Origin: ASV31 sp965229765
Lineage (GTDB): Bacteria; Pseudomonadota; Alphaproteobacteria; Rhodobacterales; Rhodobacteraceae
Assembly (NCBI GenBank): GCA_965229765.1
Contig: CBDDJT010000003.1
Location: forward strand, 1,054,001-1,118,000
Reading direction: 5' to 3'
Length of the DNA stretch: 64,000 nt
Shown here piece after piece: positions 35,871-44,640 of the stretch (positions within the stretch are counted from its first letter, which is position 1; every line of letters begins with the position of its first letter). A program made the translations under genes and the position numbers. The notes beneath the pieces are model-generated. The model had not been told where the DNA came from. It saw only the letters and a list, made by a program, of their open reading frames with translations, and ran no database searches.

Positions 35871-36168
35871 CCGGTCGGGATCGAGGTCAAGCTGCCCGTC
35901 GACCCCGTCGAGACGCTGCTTCAGGACGTCCGGGCGATCCTGCCCGCCAGCCTGGCCGCCGCATCGGAGGAATGCTTTTTCGACGAGGACAGGTTCGGGC
36001 TGTTTCTGGCCGACGAAACACGCTTGGACCCGGCTGGCTTCACAACCGCAACCGACCTTCACTTGCGATTCACGCAGTGGCGCGCGGCAGGGGCTGGATG
36101 CCTGGACGGTGCGAGCGCTGCAAACGGAAACGAAGGCGCGAGGTTTCCAGGTCACGCGGCAGAGGTAA
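35871..36168 (+). pseudogene. Frameshifted fragment resembling the C-terminus of a phage/plasmid primase
   Basis: One frame reads GLFLADETRLDPAGFTTATD and LRFTQWRAAG; after a shift at about 36090 another frame continues AWTVRALQTETKARGF. The order FLxE-xLDP-xxTxAxDLxxxxxxWxxAxG, then a small RALxxxLxARGF block, is that of D5-like primase C-termini. The similarity is from memory of the family pattern and is not certain. Confidence 0.35.
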
Positions 36169-36561
36169 GGGCGGGGCTTGAGCGGCGCGCGACTGACCTG
36201 GGGTGACGGAAGCGACGCTTCGCAATCCGCCCACCGCCAGGAGATCCCCAAGCCATATTTCACCATAAGGTCGGCAAGAGAGAAACCGTCCCATGCGTCA
36301 CCTGCGGCGGCGGCCGTTGGAAGCACAACCTGCGGAACCTGTTCTTCCCCACCCAGGACAGCGCCCCTCACCTGAATTTGCGGAGTACCCAAAGAGGAGC
36401 GGTGCCGGAGGTGGTGCCAGAGCTGCAGCCCACGCGCCACCTGATAGCACTGCCGAGGCCGGAACGGCTGGCGTCTTTGCACAGTATGGCAGAGCCGGTG
36501 TCGCAAACTGCGCAACGAACGCTCTGACCTCGCGTGCCGCCACACATCGCTTCGCGGGCGC
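36169..36561. other. About 390 bases of degraded sequence
   Basis: No intact gene, hairpin or repeat that I can support. Short frames are open in several phases, as in other decayed mobile DNA of this zone. Confidence 0.4.
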
Positions 36562-39447
36562 CTACCTGCCCAAGTCCAGTGCCGGGGCAGCTTCGGGAAT
36601 TTCCAGACTTCGCGACTGCTGCGCCCCGATTGCAAGCTGTGCGCCTGAACCCAGTTCCGGTGCGCCGTAGGCCGGCAGTGGCGTTGATGCTGTTACTCCG
36701 TCCGGGTAGATCAGGTAAATGCCCTGCAGCGTTCCCGGGAGAACCTCGAAATCGAAGGGGCCGGTGCCCGTCTGCCGATATTCGATTGTGCGCCTGCCGG
36801 TCGGATCATCAACCTGCACCCGGGCGACGACCCCGGAATATGCCACGCGGCGGGGTTCGGGCAGATCGCTCTTCAGGTCGACCCGCAGCCGCGGCAGGCG
36901 CAAATCCACCGTCTGAATCTTACCCGAAGACACGGCGAACGGAACGCCGACGGCCTGTTCGCTAAGGCCTTCGGGACGCACCACATAGTTGCCCGCCGGC
37001 AGATAGGCGGTTCGCGCGGTGTTCAGCGGGCCAGTGCCCGTCCAGCCCCGGGACGTTGCCCCCAAGTTCTCAAAGCGCACGCGCGAAATCGATGATCCGG
37101 GCGACACGATAAAACGCACACCGCCTACGGGTGGAACGACGATCTCGGTGGTTTCGGTTGCCGCCACCTCTGCGGTCGTGTGGTACGTGTCGTCGAACAG
37201 GACCGAGACCAGATAATCGTTCTCGGCCAGGTCGATTTCCCTGTTGGCAACGGCAGTAACGTCTACGCGGGAAATGAAGACAGGAACATCATAGGCACGC
37301 CCTGTCGGGTCGGCGGCCCGAACCACAAGCCGACCTTCACCCTCCTCCAGATCACCGATCGTCATCACCAGTTGGTCCCTGAGGCCTGACATCGCCGCCC
37401 CGAGGAGGTCGCGCGGCGAGGCAACTTGCAGCCCACCCCCGGGCGATCCAGAACCGCGATCCAGCATGGATATCGGACCGGAGTAGAAGACATGAGGATC
37501 AACGCCCTGCTGCATCTCTTCCACCCAGGTTTGATCAAAGACCTGCCCGTTGAAGCGCGCGATATGCCGTTCGTCCATACCGGTTACGACGGACAATTCC
37601 GCCTCGAATGTCTGGTTGGACCCTGGCGGCGACGAAAACTCGGCACGCAGTCGTGTCGTGCCCCCGACCGACAGTTCCGAAATTTCCGCACCCTCATCAT
37701 CGACGAAGGCCAGGTACAGAAGCTTCGCCTCATCGCCCTCGATAAAGAGCGAGTTGCTGGTGTGCCGTTGCCCCGAAGCGTCGGTAAAGGAAGCCCTGAG
37801 CCGGTCACCATTGCGGACGATGGCGTCCGGCAAGAGGTCCTTGGCGATGAAATCCGGCGTGCGAAAGACACGCGGGTCTCCAGTCGCGACAGCTTCAAGG
37901 TTGGATATGGCGATAGGGCGTATCTGACTTCCTTCCTGCCGCAAAAGGGCGACCTCGACCCGGTTGATTGCATGTTCAGGTGGGTCAGAGAACACAAGGT
38001 CAACGCGCACGGGATAATCTGCGTAAACCCTTTCGGTTGCAGCATTGTCGGCAGGCCCGACGTGGACCAGCGAGATGCTTTCCAGTGTCCCGGCACCGGG
38101 ATCCTCCGCCTCTTCCGCAATCCTGAACTGGCGGGAATGGCGCCCAAACCGGATTTCGACCGTGTCCCCGGCTACGAAGCCAAGACGCCCAGTATTCGCT
38201 GCGCGTGCAGCCGACGAAAAAACATGGTCCAGCCGGAACTCGGATGCGGGACGTTCCGATGAGACCGCTATCCCCTGCTCTTGCACAGGCCCTTGCACTC
38301 CTGGAACCGGCCAGTCCGGCGCTGGCCTCGACGCAGAGAATTGCCGTATCAGCCCGTACAGAATGGACGGCTGAACGTCGCTCGCGAAAACGCGCACGAC
38401 GATCTTCACGGGCACGTCCAAGGGAATCTCGGGCACATACCTGTCGCCGACTTCGATCGAAATTCCGATCCGGGCATCCTCGTCCCCCACGGACTGGCCG
38501 AAGAATTCGAGGAATTCGATGTGCGCAGCGATGATATCGCCCGCATCGATCATGTTCCGGACAGGCCCGGTTGCACGATGCAAGAGCCATTGGTCATCCA
38601 CACATTCGCTATAGGCATCGGGATACCTGGGGTTGTCTTGGCACCCAGGGGTCACCGGAAACGCTGCGGCCAGACGATCAAGCAGCCTCTCAGGATCGGC
38701 AAAGGCGCCGATTTCGTTTGTTCCACCGCTCAACTGCAAGGCTTCGGCGGCAATCTCCCGACCAGACTTGGATAGATCCCGGTTCAATCGGTCGAGTACC
38801 GCCTGAAACCCTGACCGGGATTGCGCGACGAGTCCGGTGACAGCCGCAGGCAGCCCTGCGCTGTCCAATAACATCAGGTCATAGTGCAAGTACCCTTCGA
38901 CAGGCCCGGAAGGCGCTCTGGAGCTGCTGAGCCCGATCATGAGCGCCGCCACATCGGGGGAATCCACGAAACCATCGGCAACCCACGCGAAATGACGATA
39001 CGGCAGCATGGCGTCCCCGGTCTGCACACTCACGACCTGGTCCGGGCTGAATTCTCCCAGCTTGAGTTCGATCCCAAGGTTGGACTCCCCGACCTCTATG
39101 ATGCGAAAGGCTTCACGACCGGGGAAAGTATCAAGAAGTGGTCGGATTTTGCTACCGGGGGTCCAGGTTTCGATGTTTACCCGCAGCAGATAGGACCCGG
39201 CGCTTACATCCGTGAAGATCGCCCCCTGAACCTGTCTGAGTGGTTGGCTTTGAGCCTTCCCATCTTGGAGATTCTTCAGGAAGACGACCGTCGCGTCACT
39301 GACAGAATGGGGGTCGAAAACAGGGGCACCGGTCTCATCGACCACGCGAACTGTAACTGTTGCAGCGTGTGACGGCGCTGTTGGAAGCAGCGCAACAAGC
39401 AAGGTAGAACAGGCGAAGAGGACGGCTGAAACAAGAGACTGCATCAT
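36562..39447 (-). CDS. Large secreted protein of unknown function
   Basis: A 961-residue exported protein with a signal peptide ending SHA (about residue 28). The first mature domain, TVTVRVVDETGAPV and a following GSYLLRVNI, looks like a carboxypeptidase-regulatory/Ig-like beta-sandwich; the C-terminal third has further beta-rich repeats (AGNYVVRPEGL; GTLQGIYLIYPDGV). A Cys pair occurs in residues 280-300 (PGCQDNPRYPDAYSEC). No enzymatic motif is seen. The start follows GGGAGG. It is divergent from a SUKH gene. It could be a surface or periplasmic structural protein; I cannot name the family. Confidence 0.7.
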   Translation of the reverse strand: MMQSLVSAVLFACSTLLVALLPTAPSHAATVTVRVVDETGAPVFDPHSVSDATVVFLKNLQDGKAQSQPLRQVQGAIFTDVSAGSYLLRVNIETWTPGSKIRPLLDTFPGREAFRIIEVGESNLGIELKLGEFSPDQVVSVQTGDAMLPYRHFAWVADGFVDSPDVAALMIGLSSSRAPSGPVEGYLHYDLMLLDSAGLPAAVTGLVAQSRSGFQAVLDRLNRDLSKSGREIAAEALQLSGGTNEIGAFADPERLLDRLAAAFPVTPGCQDNPRYPDAYSECVDDQWLLHRATGPVRNMIDAGDIIAAHIEFLEFFGQSVGDEDARIGISIEVGDRYVPEIPLDVPVKIVVRVFASDVQPSILYGLIRQFSASRPAPDWPVPGVQGPVQEQGIAVSSERPASEFRLDHVFSSAARAANTGRLGFVAGDTVEIRFGRHSRQFRIAEEAEDPGAGTLESISLVHVGPADNAATERVYADYPVRVDLVFSDPPEHAINRVEVALLRQEGSQIRPIAISNLEAVATGDPRVFRTPDFIAKDLLPDAIVRNGDRLRASFTDASGQRHTSNSLFIEGDEAKLLYLAFVDDEGAEISELSVGGTTRLRAEFSSPPGSNQTFEAELSVVTGMDERHIARFNGQVFDQTWVEEMQQGVDPHVFYSGPISMLDRGSGSPGGGLQVASPRDLLGAAMSGLRDQLVMTIGDLEEGEGRLVVRAADPTGRAYDVPVFISRVDVTAVANREIDLAENDYLVSVLFDDTYHTTAEVAATETTEIVVPPVGGVRFIVSPGSSISRVRFENLGATSRGWTGTGPLNTARTAYLPAGNYVVRPEGLSEQAVGVPFAVSSGKIQTVDLRLPRLRVDLKSDLPEPRRVAYSGVVARVQVDDPTGRRTIEYRQTGTGPFDFEVLPGTLQGIYLIYPDGVTASTPLPAYGAPELGSGAQLAIGAQQSRSLEIPEAAPALDLGR

Positions 39448-39582
39448 TCAAGACCTCCCACTTCTGAGGCGAATTCTAGCAGGTATGTTGCCTTGAGTCT
39501 TGGCACGGAATGCAATCGGCAAGCCCGGCTGCCTTGCGGCCAGCGTACTTGACCGGGCAGATCCGCAGGTTCACGGTTCGCA

Positions 39583-39598
39583 GGTCCGGTTCCGGACC
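39583..39598. promoter_or_regulatory. Palindrome GGTCCGG-TT-CCGGACC upstream of the SUKH gene
   Basis: A perfect 7+2+7 inverted repeat 30 bases before the SUKH start and in the intergenic region shared with the 961-residue gene. It could be an operator for the divergent pair. Confidence 0.4.
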
Positions 39599-39627
39599 AT
39601 GCGCAAGTACCTGCACCCGGAGGCAGT

Positions 39628-40401
39628 ATGACGCCGCCAAACGCGATCCCGGGCGACTTCGATCCTTTTCTGGACTGGCTTCGGCGTGCGACCGAGACAG
39701 CCTGGGCGGGCTTTGAAACCGCAACGCTGGACACTTTCGAAAATGCCGGCGTCGGCGGTCTTTCATGGCGAACGGGGACCAGATGGGCCGGCGGATTGAG
39801 TGAGGCACAGATCGCGGAGATCGAGGCGTCGTGGAACATCCGGTTTCCAACGGATTACCGGCGATTTCTTCAGATCCTGAATTGCCCGGATCGCCAGGCG
39901 GTCTCCGCCGGATGGCTGGACGAGCCGCCCTTCGGCATGGGATGGGGCCCGGACGTTTCCGTCTTCTCGGATTGGTTGGGAAACCCACAGGGAATAAGTG
40001 ATTGCTACGCGTCACAGCTTGACAGCCTGCAATTCGACATCGAGCAGAAAGGCATGTGGCGTCACGGCTGGGGCGAACGACCAAGGCAGGGCGATCTGCG
40101 CCGCCACCTCGAAGCGCTGGTTTCGTCAGCACCCCCGCTGATCCCGGTGACTGGTCACAGGTTCATTGTCGACAGCCGCTACGACGACAGCGGCGCGGTG
40201 CTGTCGATACTTGGATCGGATGTCATCGTTTATGCCGACAGCCTGCGAAGCCTGCTGTTGCTGGAGTTCTCGGAGCTGATCGGGCTGGATCGCCGGGCCA
40301 TTGTCCAAAGTGAGTCCCGTCAGGACGTTGCACGACGACTGGAGGGCATTCCCATCTGGGGGGATCTGCTACTCGCAAACCGGACACCTCCGGAAAGGTA
40401 G
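39628..40401 (+). CDS. SMI1/KNR4 (SUKH) family protein
   Basis: A 257-residue protein with the SUKH signature: LSEAQIAEIEASWNIRFPTDYRRFLQILN (split here as LSEAQIAEIEA and FPTDYRRFLQILN), a Trp-rich middle and VIVYADSLRSLLLLEF near the C-terminus. Many bacterial SUKH proteins are immunity proteins against polymorphic or contact-dependent toxins; others have unknown roles. The start follows GGAGG. No toxin domain is visible next to it, so it may be an orphan or relate to the divergent secreted protein. Confidence 0.75.
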   Translation: MTPPNAIPGDFDPFLDWLRRATETAWAGFETATLDTFENAGVGGLSWRTGTRWAGGLSEAQIAEIEASWNIRFPTDYRRFLQILNCPDRQAVSAGWLDEPPFGMGWGPDVSVFSDWLGNPQGISDCYASQLDSLQFDIEQKGMWRHGWGERPRQGDLRRHLEALVSSAPPLIPVTGHRFIVDSRYDDSGAVLSILGSDVIVYADSLRSLLLLEFSELIGLDRRAIVQSESRQDVARRLEGIPIWGDLLLANRTPPER

Positions 40402-40609
40402 GGTCTTGGCGGGCTTCTTGCGGTCACCGGCGTCCCAACCAGATCCACCCACCCGCAGCGCGCGAAGCCGTAGAATCCGTTGGTCACGCATTGCGGGGTG
40501 ACCTGTCGTTGCACCCACGCCATGCGCCTTGCCCCAGCCAGTGCCCAGTGCGAACACGAGGGCCAAGGCTAGAACACTGAGCCCGAAGCGTCCCTTGCCG
40601 GCAAGACAG
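40402..40609. other. Short region with a possible secreted-protein remnant
   Basis: On the minus strand a hydrophobic stretch like a signal peptide (LSVLALALVFALGTGWG) appears in one frame, and a Cys-containing stretch (VTPQCVTNGFYGFARCGW) in another. This looks like a frameshifted fragment of a small secreted protein; weak. Confidence 0.25.
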
Positions 40610-40921
40610 CTATGGGTCGTTGGCGTCCGGCTTCGAGCGTCTTGCGCGCGATTTGGCCTTCGAGTTCGCAAACCCGGTCCTCCAGTTGCCGGACGATCTT
40701 GTTGCGGGTGACATCATCATCCTCGGACACGGCCCACCCCCCTCTTCAAGCATAAGCCGTGGCCAACGATGCAAGAGGTTCGGCGCTACGCCATTGCAGC
40801 GGGCAATCACCGGAATGCTGGCCCGGTCGTCCAGCGTCTCTTCCACGATGCGCAGCTTCTCGGCGGAGGCGCGGCGCCGGGGGGCGCCATCGGTGATGAT
40901 CTCTATTTCAGACAAGGGCAC
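40610..40921 (-). pseudogene. Truncated, frameshifted IS3-family OrfA
   Basis: The first 60 codons (MPLSEIEIITDG, then EKLRIVEETLDD and NGVAPNLLHRW) are the helix-turn-helix of an IS3-type OrfA. A frameshift at about 40735 moves the continuation (SEDDDVTRNKIVRQLEDRV, then CELEGQIARKTLEA) into another phase, and the C-terminal end and OrfB are missing. It marks an old insertion in the degraded zone. Confidence 0.75.
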
Positions 40922-41421
40922 GTGCTGAGGAATATTCCCGAGCGTCCATGCCTATGCCGAAGTGCCCGGTGGAAACTGCGGCCAGTTCACCATTCCAGCC
41001 CCATGATCAGGCCCTCAATTTCAAAGATAGCGCAGAAATAGGGCTAAGCGGAAAGATAGATGTTACGATCTCAGCGCTGGAACGAAATATAATTAGATCT
41101 TCGCACCTTTCTATTAGGCAGTCCGCTCCAAACGAAAGGGTAAATAACCCTACCCAAAAAACATTCCCATGATTTCATCCAATATTTAGCTGTATGCGCC
41201 GGATTTTGTCTCTATTTCAAGAAACCTTACCAGATCTAGCTTTGCATGACGCCGAAAGTAACTGGACAGATTTGCCCCTGTGGATAACTACTCGATAGAG
41301 ATATGCGGACCAGCCCTAAGTTCTGCCTTCAGAATCCCGGAGTTTGGAAGCGATTTCCGCCTCATTGTTCTTAAGCAGGTTCGAACGGGTGCGTATATCC
41401 GTGCATACTAAGGAGAGTGTG
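40922..41421. other. AT-rich 500-base region upstream of the MreB-like gene
   Basis: This region is clearly more AT-rich than its neighbours, without an open gene. It probably carries the promoter of the gene at 41422, whose AAGGAG site is at 41410-41415. Confidence 0.45.
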
Positions 41422-42528
41422 GTGAAAGCTTCTTTTCTCGACCTCATTCGCTGTAAAATGCTTGCAATCGATGTCGGGACGTCGAAGGTTGCATTGCAGA
41501 CACTTACGTCCAATGCGGTTAAGTCTGCTCCGTTTTTTGCGGCGTTCGAAACCGCTGGTCGCGGCACGTATGCTGCTCAACATCATTTTGGCGAAAGCGC
41601 AAGGCGGATGCTGGGACGCTCGCCAAGCACGATCGAAGTCGTTCGTCCCATGGTTGACGGTGTGATTGCCGATCTTGACGCGGCAAGAACCTTTCTCGAG
41701 GGGTTCATGCGGCAAAACGTACCGAACATGCGGCTGAGCCGTACAGATGTCGCGGTAGCAATTCCATGGGGCGTGCGGGCCATCGACCACCGCGCGCTGG
41801 AGGAATGCCTTGGTGCGGCGGGGGCGACGCGGCGGAACATCGTAACAAGCCACATCGCTGCGCTTGCCGGCAGTTTACCGGACTACACAGAGCGACCAGG
41901 AGTGCTTTGTGTGGACGTCGGTGCGGGAAAGACCGAAATCGCAGTGGTCAGTCTGGGGCGCACGATCGCAGCGCGCAGTGTGCGCTGCGGAGGCGATGCG
42001 ATGACTGCCGCAATCCGCGTGCATCTCCTGCGTCATCACGGCTTCGAAATTGGCGAGTCAGAGGCTGAACTGGCCAAGATCACTTGGGGTACGGTGCGGA
42101 CTGCACAAGATTCGGACAGCGCAACAATCACCCTGAGTGGCAAGTGCCGCCGTCGCGGTGTCCCTGCAAGGCGCGAGTTTTCGCAGTCCGAACTGGCGCT
42201 GGCGCTAGCCGGTCCGCTCGAGACAATCCTGAACGCCGTGTCGGCTGTGCTGGAAGACGTGCCGCCAGAGGTGCTTTCGTCAGTGTTCGATCATCCCGCC
42301 TGCCTGACAGGGGGGGCGGCGCAGGTGGACGGCTTCGTTGAGGCGCTCGCGGAAAGGTTCGGGGGCAGAGTCAAACTGGCGCCCGAACCGCATCTGGCCG
42401 TCTTGCGTGGCCTTCTGCGGCTTGGACGCAGCCAAGAAACCGATGACCGGCAGCTTAGCCTTGCGTCGTTCCGCGCGGCGGGGCGTCTTGCGTTTCCGGC
42501 ATCTTCTCCGTCCCGCAGCATTGCATGA
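41422..42528 (+). CDS. Divergent MreB-like actin-family protein
   Basis: A 368-residue protein with the actin/MreB nucleotide-binding layout: phosphate-1 loop AIDVGTSKVAL, MreB-like GESARRMLGRSPSTIEVVRPM-VDGVIAD (usually GxxAKxMLGRTPGxIxxxRPLxDGVIAD), phosphate-2 loop CVDVGAGKTEIAVVSLG, and adenosine motif CLTGGAAQVDGF. Several conserved Gly residues are changed, so it is a diverged paralogue rather than the cell-shape MreB, and no mreC or mreD follows. The start is placed at GTG after AAGGAG. It could act as a PilM/GspL-like or cytoskeletal platform for the envelope proteins encoded next to it; inference. Confidence 0.75.
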   Translation: MKASFLDLIRCKMLAIDVGTSKVALQTLTSNAVKSAPFFAAFETAGRGTYAAQHHFGESARRMLGRSPSTIEVVRPMVDGVIADLDAARTFLEGFMRQNVPNMRLSRTDVAVAIPWGVRAIDHRALEECLGAAGATRRNIVTSHIAALAGSLPDYTERPGVLCVDVGAGKTEIAVVSLGRTIAARSVRCGGDAMTAAIRVHLLRHHGFEIGESEAELAKITWGTVRTAQDSDSATITLSGKCRRRGVPARREFSQSELALALAGPLETILNAVSAVLEDVPPEVLSSVFDHPACLTGGAAQVDGFVEALAERFGGRVKLAPEPHLAVLRGLLRLGRSQETDDRQLSLASFRAAGRLAFPASSPSRSIA

Positions 42529-42685
42529 CAATTGGTGCCTTGTCCGGCCCGTTGCACCCGATGCACCGGAATGGTGCCGCCGGCCATTACCCTTTGATGT
42601 GTGACATCTGGAAGAGAGCGACACATGCCTGCCCGCCAAGTCGAAGCCACGACCCGTTCAGATCAGCGTTACCTGTTTCGTGAAG

Positions 42686-43177
42686 ATGACTGCGGATGTA
42701 AGGCATTTGCGGGCGCAGGAGGCGCTGATCGGCCTGTCCCGCGCCCGTCGGCAGCGCCGGCTTGCGAAGTACCTAGTTCCATTGCCCTTCATGCTGCTTC
42801 TCATGCTCGGCCTTGGCGTTGTAGCCAGCCCCCTCAGCAACGCCTTTGTTCAGGATCCAGTGGCGTCAAAGGCCCGGGACCCCTTGGCGATACCGGCGCA
42901 AGCAGCGTCGGCGATACGGGTCCAGAATCGCTTGCCATCGCCGGCCGCCGTCACGACCGGGCCTCAAGTGCCGACCATACTCTACGAGGTGTCCAATCCG
43001 ATCTGTCCCAGTGGCCAGAGTGATCCTTCGGTTCCGGCCATGGCAGCCGCCACACTTGTCACCGAATGCGTGACCGAGGCAGAGGTCAGCCACTTGGCTC
43101 GTGTGATCGCGCGAACAATATCGCGACCGGCGCGTTCGCCCTTGCACCCCAAAGTTGTCCCGCCTGCGCAATATTAG
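42686..43177 (+). CDS. Bitopic membrane protein of unknown function
   Basis: A 163-residue protein with a basic cytoplasmic N-terminus (RARRQRRLAKY), one transmembrane helix at about residues 30-50 (LVPLPFMLLLMLGLGVV) and a periplasmic Pro/Ala-rich tail with two Cys. The start at ATG 42686 or GTG 42680 is undecided. It lies between the MreB-like gene and the lipoproteins, a topology like that of PilN-type inner-membrane partners, but there is no sequence match I can claim. Confidence 0.5.
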   Translation: MTADVRHLRAQEALIGLSRARRQRRLAKYLVPLPFMLLLMLGLGVVASPLSNAFVQDPVASKARDPLAIPAQAASAIRVQNRLPSPAAVTTGPQVPTILYEVSNPICPSGQSDPSVPAMAAATLVTECVTEAEVSHLARVIARTISRPARSPLHPKVVPPAQY

Positions 43178-43507
43178 AGCTTTGTACAAAAGAACAGCTT
43201 TCATTAAACAAATTGGGAAAATAGATATATTTCATCGAGCACTGTAAAAACTATTGCGTCACGATCTACCATTATTTCTAGTTTGGAACGTTATTTATTG
43301 ACTGTGGGGCAGGTGAAACCCTAAGCAGGCTTAAGCGCGCCGAGTGGACATGGGCGTGGGGAGCAAGCTTGGCAGGTAGAGTATCAGATTGACCCAATCA
43401 TCTGGGCAACTGCTATAGCCTGATCGGGGAGATGCCTTGAATTTGCCTGTCAGAAATTCGCTCTTTTCTGATGGAAACATAAAACGGATTCCGTGGAGAC
43501 TTATGAT
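43178..43507. other. 330-base AT-rich intergenic region
   Basis: No gene. AT-rich sequence of promoter type precedes the lipoprotein gene at 43508; I see no clear repeat. Confidence 0.4.
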
Positions 43508-44230
43508 ATGAGGTTTGCACTCAAAGTGCTGACTGTTGCGGCGACAGTGGGCCTTGCCGGGTGTTCTGGTGATATTGGCAGCACTGCAATTTCCAACAAT
43601 GACACAGTGTCACGCACCGACTTGTCTGTTGATGATGCTGCTTTGGCTCGCTGGGATAGTGTCGCCGGAAGTATCGAGAAACGTCAGATGGAATATGAAA
43701 AGGCTGCTCGGGAGGCGGTAGCAGCCGGCGTTTTAGGGGGTGCCGTTCAGGGTGCCCTCTTGGGGGCCCTGATTCAGGGCGAAGCCGGAGCGTTTGCCGG
43801 TGGCGTGATCGGAGGTCTCATCGGCGGCGAAGTCGCACGCGTTGTAAGTTCCCGACTTGTGCTCGAGCACAAGAATTACGTTCTCCGCCGAGAGTCCCTC
43901 GACGCCGTCCGCGCCGCGCTTCTCGAAGACATTGGGAATGTGGAATTCGATCTCATACTCGCGAGAGAGTTCGTCCGTACGTCCAGCGAAGTGGTATCTG
44001 CCGGTGTTCCATCGCCCCAGTTGAGCGAACGCATCACCGCGTCGAGGGAGGCGTTGTCCAATTTCTACGAGGTAGCAATCCAACGTCTACTTGGCGCAAG
44101 AGAAGCCGTCGCGGCAGACTCCACCGGAGACCTTTCCGAAGAATTCGGGGCCGAGGTCGCCCGTCTTGCAAGTCTTGTTTCTGCTTTTGGAGTCGAGCTT
44201 GAAGATTCAAAGGACGTAGGAGAGTTGTGA
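43508..44230 (+). CDS. Lipoprotein with glycine-zipper domain
   Basis: A 240-residue lipoprotein: signal peptide with lipobox GLAGC (Cys at about residue 19). Residues 75-115 form a glycine zipper (AAGVLGGAVQGALLGALIQG then AGAFAGGVIGGLIGGEVA), as in outer-membrane-associated zipper lipoproteins. The C-terminal half is helical with heptad-like spacing. The next lipoprotein gene starts at its stop codon, so the two are cotranscribed. Confidence 0.75.
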   Translation: MRFALKVLTVAATVGLAGCSGDIGSTAISNNDTVSRTDLSVDDAALARWDSVAGSIEKRQMEYEKAAREAVAAGVLGGAVQGALLGALIQGEAGAFAGGVIGGLIGGEVARVVSSRLVLEHKNYVLRRESLDAVRAALLEDIGNVEFDLILAREFVRTSSEVVSAGVPSPQLSERITASREALSNFYEVAIQRLLGAREAVAADSTGDLSEEFGAEVARLASLVSAFGVELEDSKDVGEL

Positions 44231-44424
44231 TGAAACGCTTCGTTGTCCCCGCCATTACTTTCGCGGCGCTCTCCGGGTGCAGCACCTATAATCCATCGGA
44301 CGCATGTAGCATGGCCGATCGCGAGATCACACATGCATCTCTTCTCGAGAACAGCATGAATCAGGCATATGAACTTTGTCTAGCTGATGTCCGTAGGAGC
44401 ATTTCTGAAAAAATGGTCGAATAG
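44230..44424 (+). CDS. Small lipoprotein
   Basis: A 64-residue protein with a lipobox ALSGC at residues 13-17 and two further Cys residues in the mature part (DACSMA; YELCLAD). It starts at the ATG overlapping the preceding stop (TGATG) and ends directly before the next lipoprotein gene. No family recognised. Confidence 0.6.
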   Translation: MKRFVVPAITFAALSGCSTYNPSDACSMADREITHASLLENSMNQAYELCLADVRRSISEKMVE

Positions 44425-44622
44425 ATGAGAGCGATCTTCGCCATAACACTTCTAAGTCTGCTGATGGGCTGCTCCCACCCCACTCAGGATTTTTCTGCCG
44501 AATCTCTGCCCCGGGAAAATCAGCCTGAAGCCACCACACCCACCAAGCATGACCTGAAGGTAAGGGACGTGTTGCTTTGGGTTCATTTCTGGATTTCGGC
44601 CCCTTTCCTTGAAAAAAGGTAA
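44425..44622 (+). CDS. Small lipoprotein
   Basis: A 65-residue lipoprotein with lipobox LLMGC (Cys at residue 16), followed by a short polar region and a hydrophobic C-terminus (VLLWVHFWISAPF). It abuts the previous gene. Three lipoproteins in a row suggest an outer-membrane complex. Confidence 0.55.
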   Translation: MRAIFAITLLSLLMGCSHPTQDFSAESLPRENQPEATTPTKHDLKVRDVLLWVHFWISAPFLEKR

Positions 44623-44640
44623 GGGCTGCGGTCTTAACAG

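Noticed and set aside
33774..36635. 953-codon minus-strand open frame across the second sulfatase copy
   Set aside because: It is antisense to the sulfatase and of the GC-rich mirror type; the same antisense frame occurs at the first copy and has no start signal or motif.
40401..41421. Intact IS3 element
   Set aside because: Only a truncated, frameshifted OrfA remains; no OrfB and no terminal repeats.
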